64,000 nucleotides of DNA. Origin: Bin95 sp965220855 (GTDB lineage Bacteria > Pseudomonadota > Alphaproteobacteria > Bin95). This document shows positions 1 to 11,056 of this stretch, piece after piece. The notes under the pieces were generated by a model. It worked only from the letters and a program-made list of their open reading frames with translations, was not told the origin of the DNA and ran no database searches. Numbering within the stretch: position 1 is the stretch's first letter; each line of letters starts with the position of its first letter. A program made the position numbers and the translations under genes. The stretch is taken from assembly GCA_965220855.1 (NCBI GenBank), contig CBDCQY010000001.1, forward strand, positions 1,488,001 to 1,552,000, read 5' to 3'.

Positions 1-1
1 G

Positions 2-1150
2 CTGCCGGGAGCGCCGATCCCCGATACCGGCTACGGATTCGGGGAGTTGACCACCGCGATCAACGACGACCTGAAGGCCGCCCAGCCTCAGGCGCTGCCG
101 GAACAACCGGCGTTCGATCCCCGATTCCTCAACGTCTCGCGAGGCCGGGACGGCGAGCCCGGCGATTCGGGCCAATGGGGATTTGCTCTTCGCTATCTCG
201 CCGAAGAGCTGAACAGCACCGAGTTCGGCTTCTTCTTCGTCAACCATCACAGCCGCCTGCCCCTCGTCAGCGCCCGCGCAGGCACTCGCCAGGGGGTGCA
301 GGACGGCTTTGCGGCCGCCGGTGCGATCCAGAACGGTGCGACGATCGGCGGACTGGTCCAGAACGGGACGATCAGTCTCGCCCAAGTCCAAGGCATCGCC
401 CAATTGCTCGCCATCGACCGCTATGCGAAGACGGGCAGCTACAGCATCGAATATCCCGAGGATCTGCAGGTCCTCGGCCTCAGCTTCAACACCCTGCTCG
501 GCGCCTCCGGCTGGGCGCTGCAGGGCGAATATTCCTTCCGCCCGGACGCGCCGCTGCAGAGGTCGGAGGCGTCGCTGTTCGCGGAGGGTCTCGCCCCCAT
601 TCTGCGAGTTCTGGACCCCAGTCGACCGGACTATATTCAGCCGGCGGACGTCCCGGCATATCTCGCGAGCTACTCGCCATCCCGGGTCCAGGGCTATGTC
701 GAGCGCAATGTGAGCCAGATCCAGGCCACCGTTACGGGCGCGCTCGGCCCCGTTCTGGGCGCCGACGGCTCGATCCTGGTGGCGGAGGTCGCGATGATGC
801 ATGTGCACGGCATGCCGGACGGGGCGGTCACGCCGCTGGAGAGTCCCGCCGACGGCGCGATCGCCGACGCCACCTCCTGGGGCTACCGGCTCGCATCCCG
901 GCTCGACTATATCGGCGCCATCGGGCCGATGAAGCTCGCGCCCTATCTGCAGTTCCAGCACGATGTGAACGGCAACAGCCCCTCCCCGAGCGGCTCCTTC
1001 GTGGACGGGCGCACCGCGCTCACGCTCGGGATCGGCGCGGACTATCTCAGCCGTTGGCAGGCCGATCTCGGCTACACCCGATATGCCGGCGGGCGCAACG
1101 AGCTGCGCGATCGGGACTTCATCTACGCCTCCGTCAAATATTCGTTCTGA
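2..1150 (+). CDS. DUF1302 outer-membrane protein, 5-prime partial
   Basis: The frame is open from the window edge and ends at a TGA; at least 382 residues are seen, and the true start lies upstream. Seen: the phrase GQWGFALRYLAEELNSTEFG followed by NHHSRLP, typical of DUF1302 proteins, and a C-terminus ending ASVKYSF with the terminal Phe expected of an outer-membrane beta barrel. The family is known as predicted outer-membrane porin-like proteins of proteobacteria, usually encoded beside DUF1329 proteins; its substrate is not established. The next gene starts 11 bases downstream, so they are almost certainly co-transcribed. The internal TTG at 47 is not needed as a start because the frame continues to the left edge. 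Confidence 0.85.
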   Translation: MPGAPIPDTGYGFGELTTAINDDLKAAQPQALPEQPAFDPRFLNVSRGRDGEPGDSGQWGFALRYLAEELNSTEFGFFFVNHHSRLPLVSARAGTRQGVQDGFAAAGAIQNGATIGGLVQNGTISLAQVQGIAQLLAIDRYAKTGSYSIEYPEDLQVLGLSFNTLLGASGWALQGEYSFRPDAPLQRSEASLFAEGLAPILRVLDPSRPDYIQPADVPAYLASYSPSRVQGYVERNVSQIQATVTGALGPVLGADGSILVAEVAMMHVHGMPDGAVTPLESPADGAIADATSWGYRLASRLDYIGAIGPMKLAPYLQFQHDVNGNSPSPSGSFVDGRTALTLGIGADYLSRWQADLGYTRYAGGRNELRDRDFIYASVKYSF

Positions 1151-1161
1151 GGAGGATGGCC

Positions 1162-2547
1162 ATGCGCGTCACGACTGGAATGAAGACATCTTCCCCGCGA
1201 CCGGTTCCGGCCGTCATGCTGGCCGGCGCCCTCGCCCTGCTGGGCGCCCCGGCCGCGGCCGAGCTTTCTGCGGACCAGGTCGCCCGCCTCGGCAAGGACC
1301 TCACCCCGCTCGGGGGCGAGCGGGCCGGCAATGCGGACGGAACCATCCCGGAATGGACCGGAGGCATCGTCGAACCCCCGGCGGGATACGAGCCGGGCGA
1401 GCATCACCGCGATCCCTATGGCGAGGACCGGGCGCTGTTCGCCATCGACGCGAGCAATCTGGACGCGCACCGCGACCGGCTCTCGGTCGGGCACCAGCGC
1501 ATGCTGGAGACCTATCCGAGCTTCAGGATGCAGGTCTATCCGACCCGGCGCAGCGCCTCCGTCCCGCCCCGGATCGAGGAGGCCACCCGGCGCGTTGCGG
1601 CCACCGCGCGCCTCGTCGATGACGGCAACGGCGTCGCCGGGGCCGCCATCGGCATCCCCTTCCCGATCCCGTCCAACGGGCTGGAGGCGGTCTGGAACCA
1701 CCTTTTGCGCTATCGGGGCGAGACGGTGGAGTGCGTCGTCGGCCAGGCGGCGGTCACGCGCAGCGGCGACTACACCATGGTGAAATACGGGCTCGAGGTG
1801 GAGCTCCGATACTCCCTGCCGGGCATGACCGAGGAAGAGCTCGGCAACACCATGATCCTGTTCAAGCAGCGCGTGCTGGCGCCGCCCCGGCTCGCGGGCG
1901 ACCTGCTGCTGGTGCACGAGACCATGAATCAGGTCCGCGAGCCGCGCAACGCCTGGGTCTATAACCCCGGCCAGCGCCGCGTGCGCCGCGCCCCGGACGT
2001 CGCCTACGACAATCCGGGCGCCACCACCGACGGGCTGCGCACCGCCGACCAGTTCGACATGTTCAACGGGGCGGTGGACCGCTACGACTGGAAGCTGGTC
2101 GGCAAGCGCGAGCTGTATGTGCCCTACAACAGCTACCGGCTGCACAGCGACGCGCTCGCCTTCGACGACATCCTTACCCCGCTGCACGTGAACCCCGAGC
2201 ATCTGCGCTACGAGCTGCACCGGGTGTGGGTGGTGGACGCGACCCTGAAGGAGGGCGCGAGCCACATCTACAAGCGCCGCACCCTCTATCTGGACGAAGA
2301 TTCCTGGCAGATCCTGGTCGCGGACATCTACGACAATCGCGACCAGCTCTGGCGGGTGTCGGAAGCGCATGTCATCAACTATTACGAGAAGCCGCTCATC
2401 TGGGCGACGCTGGAGGTGCACACCGACCTCCAGGGCGGGCGCTATCTGGCGCTCGGCCTCGACAACGAGTTCGACATGTGCACCTACGACACCGCGTTCA
2501 CCGCGCGCGACTTCACGCCTGCGGCCCTGCGCCGGGAAGGGCGGTAA
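1162..2547 (+). CDS. DUF1329 domain protein, exported
   Basis: 461 residues. The N-terminus is a clear signal peptide (basic start, hydrophobic stretch MLAGALALLGAPAAA), so the product is periplasmic or attached to the outer membrane. The mature part opens with the DUF1329 signature around residues 35-60 (LGKDLTPLGGERAGNADGTI, then PEWTGG) and continues with the conserved NPGQRRVRRAPD and DQFDMFNGAVDRYDWKL blocks. DUF1329 belongs to the LolA/LolB-like outer-membrane lipoprotein-sorting fold. I chose ATG 1162 over ATG 1156 because GGAGG at 1151-1155 is correctly spaced only for 1162. Second gene of the DUF1302/DUF1329/YCF48/MMPL operon; role inferred as cell-envelope transport, substrate unknown. 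Confidence 0.85.
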   Translation: MRVTTGMKTSSPRPVPAVMLAGALALLGAPAAAELSADQVARLGKDLTPLGGERAGNADGTIPEWTGGIVEPPAGYEPGEHHRDPYGEDRALFAIDASNLDAHRDRLSVGHQRMLETYPSFRMQVYPTRRSASVPPRIEEATRRVAATARLVDDGNGVAGAAIGIPFPIPSNGLEAVWNHLLRYRGETVECVVGQAAVTRSGDYTMVKYGLEVELRYSLPGMTEEELGNTMILFKQRVLAPPRLAGDLLLVHETMNQVREPRNAWVYNPGQRRVRRAPDVAYDNPGATTDGLRTADQFDMFNGAVDRYDWKLVGKRELYVPYNSYRLHSDALAFDDILTPLHVNPEHLRYELHRVWVVDATLKEGASHIYKRRTLYLDEDSWQILVADIYDNRDQLWRVSEAHVINYYEKPLIWATLEVHTDLQGGRYLALGLDNEFDMCTYDTAFTARDFTPAALRREGR

Positions 2548-2566
2548 GGGCGCCGGAGCCGACCCA

Positions 2567-3535
2567 TTGAGCGGCCGGGCGCTTGCCGCCGCACTGGCGG
2601 CGATGCTCGCGCTCTCTGCGACCCAGCCGACAGCCGCCCGGCCCGCCACCGAGGAGGTCGTTCTCGGCGCGCCGCAGAGCGCGACGCCGCTCCTGCTCGA
2701 CGGGGCGGCGCGCGGCGGGCGCGCCGTAGCGGTCGGCGAGCGCGGCCATATCTTCTTCTCCGCCGATGACGGCCGGACCTGGCGACGCGCCCGGGCGCCG
2801 GCGCGCGCGCTGCTCACCGCCGTGCATCTGCACGACGAGCGCACCGGCTGGGCGGTCGGGCACGATGCGACCGTGCTGCGCACCGACGATGGCGGCGAGA
2901 GCTGGCGCATCCAGCACCATGCGCCCGAAGAGGAGCGCCCGCTGCTCGACGTCTGGTTCCGCGACGAGCGGAGCGGCTTCGCGGTCGGCGCCTACGGCCT
3001 CTTCCTGGCGACGCGCGACGGCGGCGAACGCTGGGTCCCGCGCCTCATCGACGAGGACGATTTCCACCTGAACGCGCTCGCCCCGGCCGGCCCCGACCGC
3101 CTGTTCGTCGCCGGGGAGGCCGGCGCCATCTACCGCTCCGACGACGGCGGCGAGACCTGGCGGCGCCTCCCCTCCCCTTACGCCGGATCGTGGTTCGACA
3201 TACTGGCCTTCGACCGGGACCGGGTGCTGCTGGTAGGCCTCAGGGGCCGCCTCTTTCGCTCCGGGGACGGGGGCGAGAGCTGGGCGCGGACGGAGACCGG
3301 AACCGCCGCGACGCTGACCGGGGCGGCGCTGCTCGCCCCGGACCGGCTGCTGATCGCCGGCCTGGAGGGACAGCTGCTCGCCAGCGCCGATGGCGGGCGG
3401 AGCCTGTCGTCGGCCAGGCTGCCATCCCGCCAGGGGATTGCGGGCGCCTTCCCGCTGGCCGGCGGCGACGCGCTGCTGGTCGGGGAATTCGGCCTCCGCC
3501 GCCTGCCCCGGGCGGAACTCGACCGGTTCGAGTGA
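2567..3535 (+). CDS. YCF48/BNR-repeat beta-propeller protein, exported
   Basis: 322 residues from a TTG start that yields a good signal peptide (MSGRALAAALAAMLALSA, cleavage near ARPA). The body is a run of YCF48/BNR-like blades, each with a DDG(G/R)xxW turn: SADDGRTWRR, TDDGGESWRI, RDGGERWV, SDDGGETWRR, SGDGGESWAR and a last SADGGRS. This predicts a six- or seven-bladed propeller of the kind called photosystem II stability factor-like. It starts 20 bases after the DUF1329 stop and its own stop overlaps the exporter start (GTGA). In such operons it probably acts as a periplasmic accessory to the exporter; that is inference. The start is chosen on signal-peptide logic, with no strong Shine-Dalgarno. 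Confidence 0.8.
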   Translation: MSGRALAAALAAMLALSATQPTAARPATEEVVLGAPQSATPLLLDGAARGGRAVAVGERGHIFFSADDGRTWRRARAPARALLTAVHLHDERTGWAVGHDATVLRTDDGGESWRIQHHAPEEERPLLDVWFRDERSGFAVGAYGLFLATRDGGERWVPRLIDEDDFHLNALAPAGPDRLFVAGEAGAIYRSDDGGETWRRLPSPYAGSWFDILAFDRDRVLLVGLRGRLFRSGDGGESWARTETGTAATLTGAALLAPDRLLIAGLEGQLLASADGGRSLSSARLPSRQGIAGAFPLAGGDALLVGEFGLRRLPRAELDRFE

Positions 3536-5835
3536 CCGCGCGCATCGAGAGGCTGCTGTTCGCCCGCCGGCGGGTCGTGCTGGCCGCATTCCTGCTGGCC
3601 ACCCTCGCCATGGCGTGGCTCGCCAGCGGGCTCAGGATCGACGCCGGGTTCACCAAGCTCGTGCCCGTCGAGCACGAGTATATGCAGACCTTCCTCGAAC
3701 ATCGCGACGAGTTCGGGGGGGCGGACCGGGTGGTCGTCGCCCTGCTGGCGCGGGACGGCGACATGTTCACGCCGGAGTTCTTCGCCGAGCTGCGCGCGGT
3801 CACCGACGCGATGTTCTTTCTGCCGGGCATGGACCGCACGCAGGTCTATTCCATCCTCACGCCGAATGTGCGCTTCGTCGAGGTCGTCGAGGACGGCATC
3901 GCGGCCGGCAATGTGCTGCCGGCGGATTTCGAGCCGACCGCGGCCGGCTTCGCGCGGGTGCGCGAGAATATCGTCAAGGCGGGGCTTGCGGGCCGCCTGG
4001 TGGCGAACGACTTCTCCGGCGCCATCGTCAGCGGCAAGCTGCAGGAGTTCCATCCGCAAACGGGCGAGCGGCTCGACTATCTGGAGGTCGCGCGCCAGCT
4101 GGAACGCATCCGAAGCGAGGTCGAGGCGCGCTCCGGTCTCGACGCGCATATCATCGGCTTCGCCAAGCTGGTGGGGGAGATCGCCTCGGGCGCGGCCCGC
4201 GTGGTCGTCTTCTTTGCGGTGGCGCTGCTGGTCACCGCGCTGCTGGTCTATGCCTATACGCGCTCGGTCGCGCTCACCGCCGCGCCGCTCGCCTGCTCGC
4301 TGGTCGCGGTCATCTGGCAGCTCGGCGGCGTGGCCGCGCTCGGCTTCGGCGTCGATCCGATGTCGATCCTGGTGCCTTTTCTGATCCTGGCGATCGGGGT
4401 CAGCCACGGCGTGCAGATGGTGGGCGCCGTGCGCGCGGAGACCGCGGAGGGAGCGACGGGCCTGGAGGCGGCGCGGGCCGGCTTCCGGCGCCTGCTGCTG
4501 CCGGGAACGGTGGCGCTCGCCTCCGATTCGGCGGGCTTCGTCGCCATCTCGCTCATCGAGGTGCCGGTCATCCGGGAGATCGCCGTCACCGCGAGCCTCG
4601 GCGTCGCGGCGATCATTCTCACCAACCTGGCGCTGCTGCCCGTCCTGCTCTCCTGGCGCGAGCCGACGCCGGGCGAGCGGCGCGGCGCGCAGGCGCGGGA
4701 CGCGCTGCTGCGCCCGCTCTGGCGCCGGGTTTCGGCCGTGGCCCGGCGGGGGCCGGCGGGCGGCGCGGTCATCGGCGCGTCGCTGGCGCTGCTGGCCATC
4801 GGCGCCTGGCTCGGCCCCCAGGTCCGGATCGGCGACGAGCATCGGGGCGCGCCGGAGCTCCGCCAGGACGCCGTCTATAATCTCGACACGGCCGCGATCA
4901 CCGGGCGCTTCCGGATCGGCGTGGACGTGCTCACCGTGATCGCGGAGACGGTCGAGGACGGCTGCATCGACTATGGGGTGATGCGCGCGCTCGACGACTT
5001 CGAGTGGCGCATGCGCAATGTGGAGGGGGTCCGGTCGGTGCGCGGGCTGGCCGGCGTGGCGCGCGGCATCAATGCCAGCTGGAACGAGGGCAGCCTGAAA
5101 TGGCGCACCCTGCCCCGCAACCGCTATTCGCTGGTGCAGGCCGTCTCCCCGGTGCCGACGAGCAGCGGGCTGCTCGACACCGACTGCAGCACCATGCCGG
5201 TCTCGATCTACACCGCCGACCACAAGGCCGAGACCATCGAGCGCATCGTGCGCGCGGTCCGGGAGTTCGAGCCTGCGGACGAGCGCATCGTCTTCCGGCT
5301 GGCGGCCGGCAATGTGGGGGTGATGGCGGCGACCAACGAGGCGGTCGCCGCCGCCCAGTTCCCGATCCTGGCCTATGTCTATGCGGCGGTGGCGCTGCTC
5401 TGCCTGCTGAGCTTCCGCTCGCTCGCCGCGACGCTCTGCATCGTCGCGCCGCTGGCGCTGGTCTCGCTGCTGGTCTATGCGCTGATGGCCTGGCTGGAGA
5501 TCGGCCTCAAGGTCTCCACCTTGCCGGTGGCGGCGCTCGGGGTCGGCATCGGGGTGGATTACGGCATCTATATCTACGGCAAGCTCCGCAGCCATCTGGC
5601 GTCGGGGCTCGACTTCCAGGCCGCCTATCGGCGCACGCTCGCCACCACCGGCGCGGCCGTGGTGCTCACCGGGCTCACCCTCGCCGCCGGCGTCGCGACC
5701 TGGATCGCCGCGCCGCTCAAGTTCCAGGCCGATATGGGCCTGGTGCTGACCTTCATGTTCCTGGTCAACATGATCGGCGCGATCCTGCTGCTCCCCGCCC
5801 TCGGCGCCTGGCTGCTGAAGCCGACCCGCTCCTGA
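3532..5835 (+). CDS. MMPL/RND family exporter
   Basis: 767 residues, GTG start overlapping the previous stop by 4 bases. The layout is a classic duplicated RND half: one N-terminal membrane helix (about residues 13-30), a periplasmic loop of about 180 residues, then a cluster of helices (VVVFFAVALLVTALLVYAY onward); the second half repeats this with a loop rich in conserved acids and a final cluster containing ALGVGIGVDYGIYIYGK. The size and twofold layout match MMPL/HpnN-like lipid or hydrophobic-compound exporters of the inner membrane. It closes an operon with DUF1302, DUF1329 and YCF48 proteins, a recurrent proteobacterial set that may form an inner- to outer-membrane route for a hydrophobic molecule. 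No substrate can be read from sequence. Confidence 0.85.
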   Translation: MTARIERLLFARRRVVLAAFLLATLAMAWLASGLRIDAGFTKLVPVEHEYMQTFLEHRDEFGGADRVVVALLARDGDMFTPEFFAELRAVTDAMFFLPGMDRTQVYSILTPNVRFVEVVEDGIAAGNVLPADFEPTAAGFARVRENIVKAGLAGRLVANDFSGAIVSGKLQEFHPQTGERLDYLEVARQLERIRSEVEARSGLDAHIIGFAKLVGEIASGAARVVVFFAVALLVTALLVYAYTRSVALTAAPLACSLVAVIWQLGGVAALGFGVDPMSILVPFLILAIGVSHGVQMVGAVRAETAEGATGLEAARAGFRRLLLPGTVALASDSAGFVAISLIEVPVIREIAVTASLGVAAIILTNLALLPVLLSWREPTPGERRGAQARDALLRPLWRRVSAVARRGPAGGAVIGASLALLAIGAWLGPQVRIGDEHRGAPELRQDAVYNLDTAAITGRFRIGVDVLTVIAETVEDGCIDYGVMRALDDFEWRMRNVEGVRSVRGLAGVARGINASWNEGSLKWRTLPRNRYSLVQAVSPVPTSSGLLDTDCSTMPVSIYTADHKAETIERIVRAVREFEPADERIVFRLAAGNVGVMAATNEAVAAAQFPILAYVYAAVALLCLLSFRSLAATLCIVAPLALVSLLVYALMAWLEIGLKVSTLPVAALGVGIGVDYGIYIYGKLRSHLASGLDFQAAYRRTLATTGAAVVLTGLTLAAGVATWIAAPLKFQADMGLVLTFMFLVNMIGAILLLPALGAWLLKPTRS

Positions 5836-5892
5836 GCAGCCAGCTCCGTCGGCCGACGCGTTGCCCGAAACGACGCTATCAGGATTGGTAGA

Positions 5893-7155
5893 TCAGGGCT
5901 CGCCGTCGGCGCGGCCTTGCGCGGCCTCGCGGGAGGCGGCGATCAGGCGCTCGGCCGTGTCGGCGGGGATGGCGCCTCGCTCGGCGAGCGCGGAGAAGAC
6001 TTCCCGGCTGTGCTGGCCGAGGCGCGGGCCGGCGTGGCGGATGCGCCCCGGCGTGCGCGACAGCCGCGGGAAGACGTTGGCCATGCGCAGCGGCCCGAGG
6101 TCCTCGTCCTCCACCGTGGCCACCGAGCCGCGCGCCTCGACCTGCGGGTCGGCGGCGAACTGCGCTACGTCATAAACCGGGCCGATGGCCGCCTGGACCT
6201 CCTCGAACGCCGCCAGCACCTCCTCCATCGGCCGCGCGCCGATCCAGCCGGAGACCATGGCGTCGATCTCCTCCCCATGTTGCCGGCGGCCGTCATGGCT
6301 CTGGAAGCGCGGGTCGGCCGCGGCCTCCGGCCCGCCGGTCAGCCCGAGCACGCGCATCGCGATGCTCGGCGCGGAGGTGGACAGCGCCACCCAGCGCCCG
6401 TCCGCCGTCCGGTAGGCGTTGCGCGGCACGGTGTTGTCGGACCGGTTGCCGGTGCGCGTCTGCACATGGCCCAGCTGGTCGAACACCGTGGCCTGCGCGC
6501 CGAGCAGCGCGAACAGCGGCTCATAGATCGACAGGTCGATATATTGCCCCCGGCCGCTGCCGCGCACATCGCGCTCATAGATCGCGAACATGGCCGCGAA
6601 CGCGCCGTGATAGGCGGCCACGCCGTCCGCGAGGCCGAAAGGCGGCAGGGTCGGCGGCCCGTCGGCCTCGCCGGTGATATGGGCGAAGCCGCTCATCGCC
6701 TCGGCGACCGTGCCGAAGCCCGGCCGGCGGCGATAGGGGCCGGTCTGGCCGAAGCCGGTGACGCGCAGCATCACCAGGCGGGGATTGAGCGCCGACAGCG
6801 TCTCCCAGCCGAGCCCCCAGGACTCCAGCGTGCCGGTGCGGAAATTCTCGACCACCAGGTCGGCGTCCGCCGCCAGCGCCTTGAAGGCCGCCGCGCCGTC
6901 CGGGGATTTCAGGTCCAGCACGACGCATTTCTTGTTGCGCCCGCCGACCTTCCACCAGAGGCCGTGGCCGTCCTTGCCATGGCCGAAAGCGCGCAAGGGG
7001 TCGCCGCGCGGATGCTCCACCTTGACGACCTCCGCGCCGAAATCGCCCAGCACCGTCGCCGCCAGCGGCCCGGCGAAGATGGTCGCGCAGTCGATCACCT
7101 TCAGCCCCGAGATCGGCCCCGTCCAGCGCTCCGCGCCGTCGCCCGCCCGTTCCAT
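5893..7155 (-). CDS. CaiB/BaiF family CoA-transferase (family III)
   Basis: 420 residues. Seen: the family opening ISGLKVIDCATIFAGPLAA, then LGDFGAEVVKVEHPRGDPLR, the NKKCVVLDLKSPDG block, ADLVVENFRTGTLESWG, and the GQYIDLSIYEPL block bearing the conserved aspartate that forms the acyl-anhydride intermediate in formyl-CoA transferase. Cytosolic enzyme moving CoA between carboxylic acids; the substrate cannot be told from sequence. GAGGAGG ends six bases before the ATG and fixes the start. It is monocistronic and divergent from the sugar-type ABC operon, with a 191-base shared control region, and convergent with the MMPL gene. The last 15 residues are a low-complexity tail. Confidence 0.9.
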   Translation of the reverse strand: MERAGDGAERWTGPISGLKVIDCATIFAGPLAATVLGDFGAEVVKVEHPRGDPLRAFGHGKDGHGLWWKVGGRNKKCVVLDLKSPDGAAAFKALAADADLVVENFRTGTLESWGLGWETLSALNPRLVMLRVTGFGQTGPYRRRPGFGTVAEAMSGFAHITGEADGPPTLPPFGLADGVAAYHGAFAAMFAIYERDVRGSGRGQYIDLSIYEPLFALLGAQATVFDQLGHVQTRTGNRSDNTVPRNAYRTADGRWVALSTSAPSIAMRVLGLTGGPEAAADPRFQSHDGRRQHGEEIDAMVSGWIGARPMEEVLAAFEEVQAAIGPVYDVAQFAADPQVEARGSVATVEDEDLGPLRMANVFPRLSRTPGRIRHAGPRLGQHSREVFSALAERGAIPADTAERLIAASREAAQGRADGEP

Positions 7156-7226
7156 CCTGTCCTCCTCGCTGCCGGAGCCGATTGTGCCTGTCCGCCGACC
7201 GGTTTGCCAACCTCGGGCCGGAGCGC

Positions 7227-7255
7227 TTGCCGGCTCCCGCCGCAGGGGCTACCGT
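7227..7255 (+). promoter_or_regulatory. Putative sigma-70-type promoter for the ribose-type ABC operon
   Basis: TTGCCG (7227-7232), exactly 17 bases, then TACCGT (7250-7255). It lies in the divergent gap between the CoA-transferase and the binding-protein gene and points towards the latter. The -35 matches the alphaproteobacterial preference for TTGNC; the -10 is only fair. Confidence 0.35.
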
Positions 7256-7310
7256 TCGCCCACCGGCCCGCCGTTCGCCGGGGAGCGGAGGCGCGGCCGA
7301 AGGCAACGCC

Positions 7311-7326
7311 CGGACCTGAGGGTCCG
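7311..7326 (+). promoter_or_regulatory. Leader stem-loop before the binding-protein start
   Basis: Perfect inverted repeat CGGACC-TGAG-GGTCCG, with the ribosome-binding site (GGGAGGGG) starting a few bases later. It could modulate ribosome access, serve as an operator, or be chance in GC-rich DNA. Confidence 0.3.
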
Positions 7327-7346
7327 CAATCGGGAGGGGTTTCACG

Positions 7347-8498
7347 ATGTTCGCAATGAAGAGAACCGCCCAGATGCTGGCGCTGGTCGCCGCCGCCGGC
7401 CTCGGCGCGGGAGCGGTCGCGGCCCAGGAGATGCGCGAGGGCTACAAGGGGCTGCCGCGCACCCTGCTCTGGTCTCCGGGACCGGTGGAGTTTTTCGACG
7501 CCTCGCAGTTCAAGAAGGACCCGCCCTATGTGATCGGCTTCTCCAACGCCTCGATCTCCAATATCTGGCGGGTCGGCATGCTGCACGCCATCCAGCAGGC
7601 GGCCGCCGACAATCGCGACAAGATCTCCAAGCTGCTGATCACCGACGCCAATGACGACCCGGCCAAGCAGGTGAGCGATATCGAGGACCTGATCGAGCGC
7701 GATGTCGATCTGCTGCTGGTCTCGGCCGCCACGGCCGACGCGCTCGACCGCTCCGTCACCCGCGCCATGAAGCAGGGCATTCCGGTGGTCATGGTCGATC
7801 GGCGCGTCACCTCCGACAATTTCGTGAGCTTCGTCACCGCGTCGGACTACGCGCTCGGGCGCCACCACGCCCAGTGGCTGGTCGAGAAGCTCGGCGGCGA
7901 GGGCAATATCGTCATGCTGCCGGGCATCGCGGGCGCAAGCCCGGCGGAACTGCGCATCCAGGCGGCGATGGAGATCTTCAACCAGTATCCGGGGATCACC
8001 ATCCTCGACATGCAATATACCGACTGGAGTCCCGCCAAGGGCAAGCAGGTGGCGAGCGCGCTCATCCAGCGCTTCGGCGAGCGGATCGACGGGGTCTGGA
8101 ACGATTCCGGCCTGCAGGGCTCCGGCTCCATCGAGGCCTTCGTCGCCGCCGGCTATGAGGACGGCAAGATCCCGCCGCACACTTGCGGCGACCTGAACGG
8201 CTGCGTCAAGCTGGCGGTGCAGCACAAGGTGCCGGTGATCAATTTCGACTATCCGCCGAGCATGGGCTACGACTCGGTGCTGGTGGCGCTGGACACGCTG
8301 GCCGGCAAGACCGTGCCGAAGCGCTACGAGATCAACGCCGATGTGGTCGTCTCGAAGGGGCACGAGACGGCGAGCGTCAAGGCCGACATGTGGGTCGAGG
8401 ACTACGCCGCCATGGACCGCCCGAACGAGATCATCCTCTCCACCGGGCTCGGCAAGGATTACGACCCCAACACCTTCGAGGTGGACTATCCGCAATAG
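7347..8498 (+). CDS. Ribose/autoinducer-type ABC transporter substrate-binding protein
   Basis: 383 residues with a Sec signal peptide (MFAMKRTAQMLALVAAAGLGAGAVAAQ) and no lipobox cysteine, so a free periplasmic protein. The fold is periplasmic-binding-protein type I (PF13407/RbsB-like): YVIGFSNASISNIWRVGMLH, then DPAKQVSDIEDLIERDVDLL, TADALDRSV, IPVVMVDRR and a late GYDSVLVALDTLAGK. The ligand is probably a sugar or polyol by family, but neighbours (aldolase-family enzyme, aromatic oxygenase) leave that open. GGGAGGGG precedes the ATG. First gene of a five- to seven-gene operon; the ATPase starts 45 bases later. Confidence 0.88.
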   Translation: MFAMKRTAQMLALVAAAGLGAGAVAAQEMREGYKGLPRTLLWSPGPVEFFDASQFKKDPPYVIGFSNASISNIWRVGMLHAIQQAAADNRDKISKLLITDANDDPAKQVSDIEDLIERDVDLLLVSAATADALDRSVTRAMKQGIPVVMVDRRVTSDNFVSFVTASDYALGRHHAQWLVEKLGGEGNIVMLPGIAGASPAELRIQAAMEIFNQYPGITILDMQYTDWSPAKGKQVASALIQRFGERIDGVWNDSGLQGSGSIEAFVAAGYEDGKIPPHTCGDLNGCVKLAVQHKVPVINFDYPPSMGYDSVLVALDTLAGKTVPKRYEINADVVVSKGHETASVKADMWVEDYAAMDRPNEIILSTGLGKDYDPNTFEVDYPQ

Positions 8499-8543
8499 GC
8501 GGCGGGCGTCGGGTCTTTTCCGGGCGAGGACGGCGGTCGGGCC

Positions 8544-10042
<1,499 letters not shown>

Positions 10043-10046
<4 letters not shown>

Positions 10047-11056
10047 CCGGGCGCTTCGACCCCATGGGCCTCCGGCGCTATGGCGACACCGCGCCCGCGC
10101 TGCTGGTCGTGCTGGCGCTGATCCTGCTGCTGGCGCTGGTCGGGTCGAGCGTCTCCGACCGCTTCGGCACGCTGCGCAACTTCTCCAACCTGTTCGGGCA
10201 GGCGACCTTCCTGGCGATCATCGCGCTCGGGCAGACCTTCGTCATCCTGACGCGCGGCATCGATCTTTCCATCGGCGCGACCATCGCCATCTGCGCCGTG
10301 TTCGCCTCCGGCCTGATCGACAACGATCCCGACCTGATGCTGCCGGTGACGGCCGCGATACTGGTCTTCGGCGTGTCGATCGGGCTCGCCAACGCCACGC
10401 TCTCCCATCTGCTGCGCGTCCATCCGCTGATCGTCACGCTCGGCATGGCGGTGGTGCTGCGCGGCGTCATGCTGCTCTACACCGAGGGCACGGCCGGCGG
10501 CACGCCGGAGGCCTATGGCTATTTCGCCCAGGGGCGCTTCGTCTTCTCGGCCGAGGAGGGGCTGACGCTGGAATTGTGGAGCCGCACCGGCCTCTCGCTC
10601 GGCGGCTGCGTCTTCGTGGCGCTGTTCGCGCTCGCCTGGGTGTTCCTGAACCGCACGCGGCCCGGCCGCAATCTCTATGCGGTCGGCGGCGATCCGGAAG
10701 CCGCGCGCCTCTCCGGCGTCAGCGTGCCGGGCGCGCTGATGGTGGCCTACGGCTTTTGCGGCTTCTGCTCGGCGCTGGCCGCCATCTATCTGGTCAGCCA
10801 GCAGGGGGTCGGCTCGCCGGACCTCGCCATCAAGGGCTACGAGCTCGACTCGATCACCCCGGTGGTGGTCGGCGGCACCATGCTGACCGGGGGGACCGGC
10901 GGCGTGGTCGGCACGCTGCTCGGCGTCGTGCTGCTGTCGATGCTCAACAATCTGCTGAATTTCCTCGACGTCTCGACCTTCTATCAGTGGATCGTGCAGG
11001 GCGTGATCATCATCCTGGCGGTGTCGCTGTTCATGGAGCGGAGGAGCGGGCGATGA
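10043..11056 (+). CDS. Ribose-type ABC transporter permease (first of two)
   Basis: 337 residues, about eight to ten membrane segments. Family hallmarks of PF02653 (BPD_transp_2) seen: FLAIIALGQTFVILTRGIDLSIGAT near residue 60 and GRNLYAVGGDPEAARLSGV near residue 215, followed by TPVVVGGTMLTGGTGGVVGT. Start ATG overlaps the ATPase stop; its stop overlaps the next permease start. A pair of non-identical permeases indicates a heterodimeric channel. Confidence 0.92.

Noticed and set aside
3178..5595. An 805-codon open frame on the minus strand opposite the MMPL gene
   Set aside because: Its translation is Arg/Asp/His/Gln-rich with no family features, the usual antisense shadow of a GC-rich gene; the plus strand has clear membrane-protein motifs.
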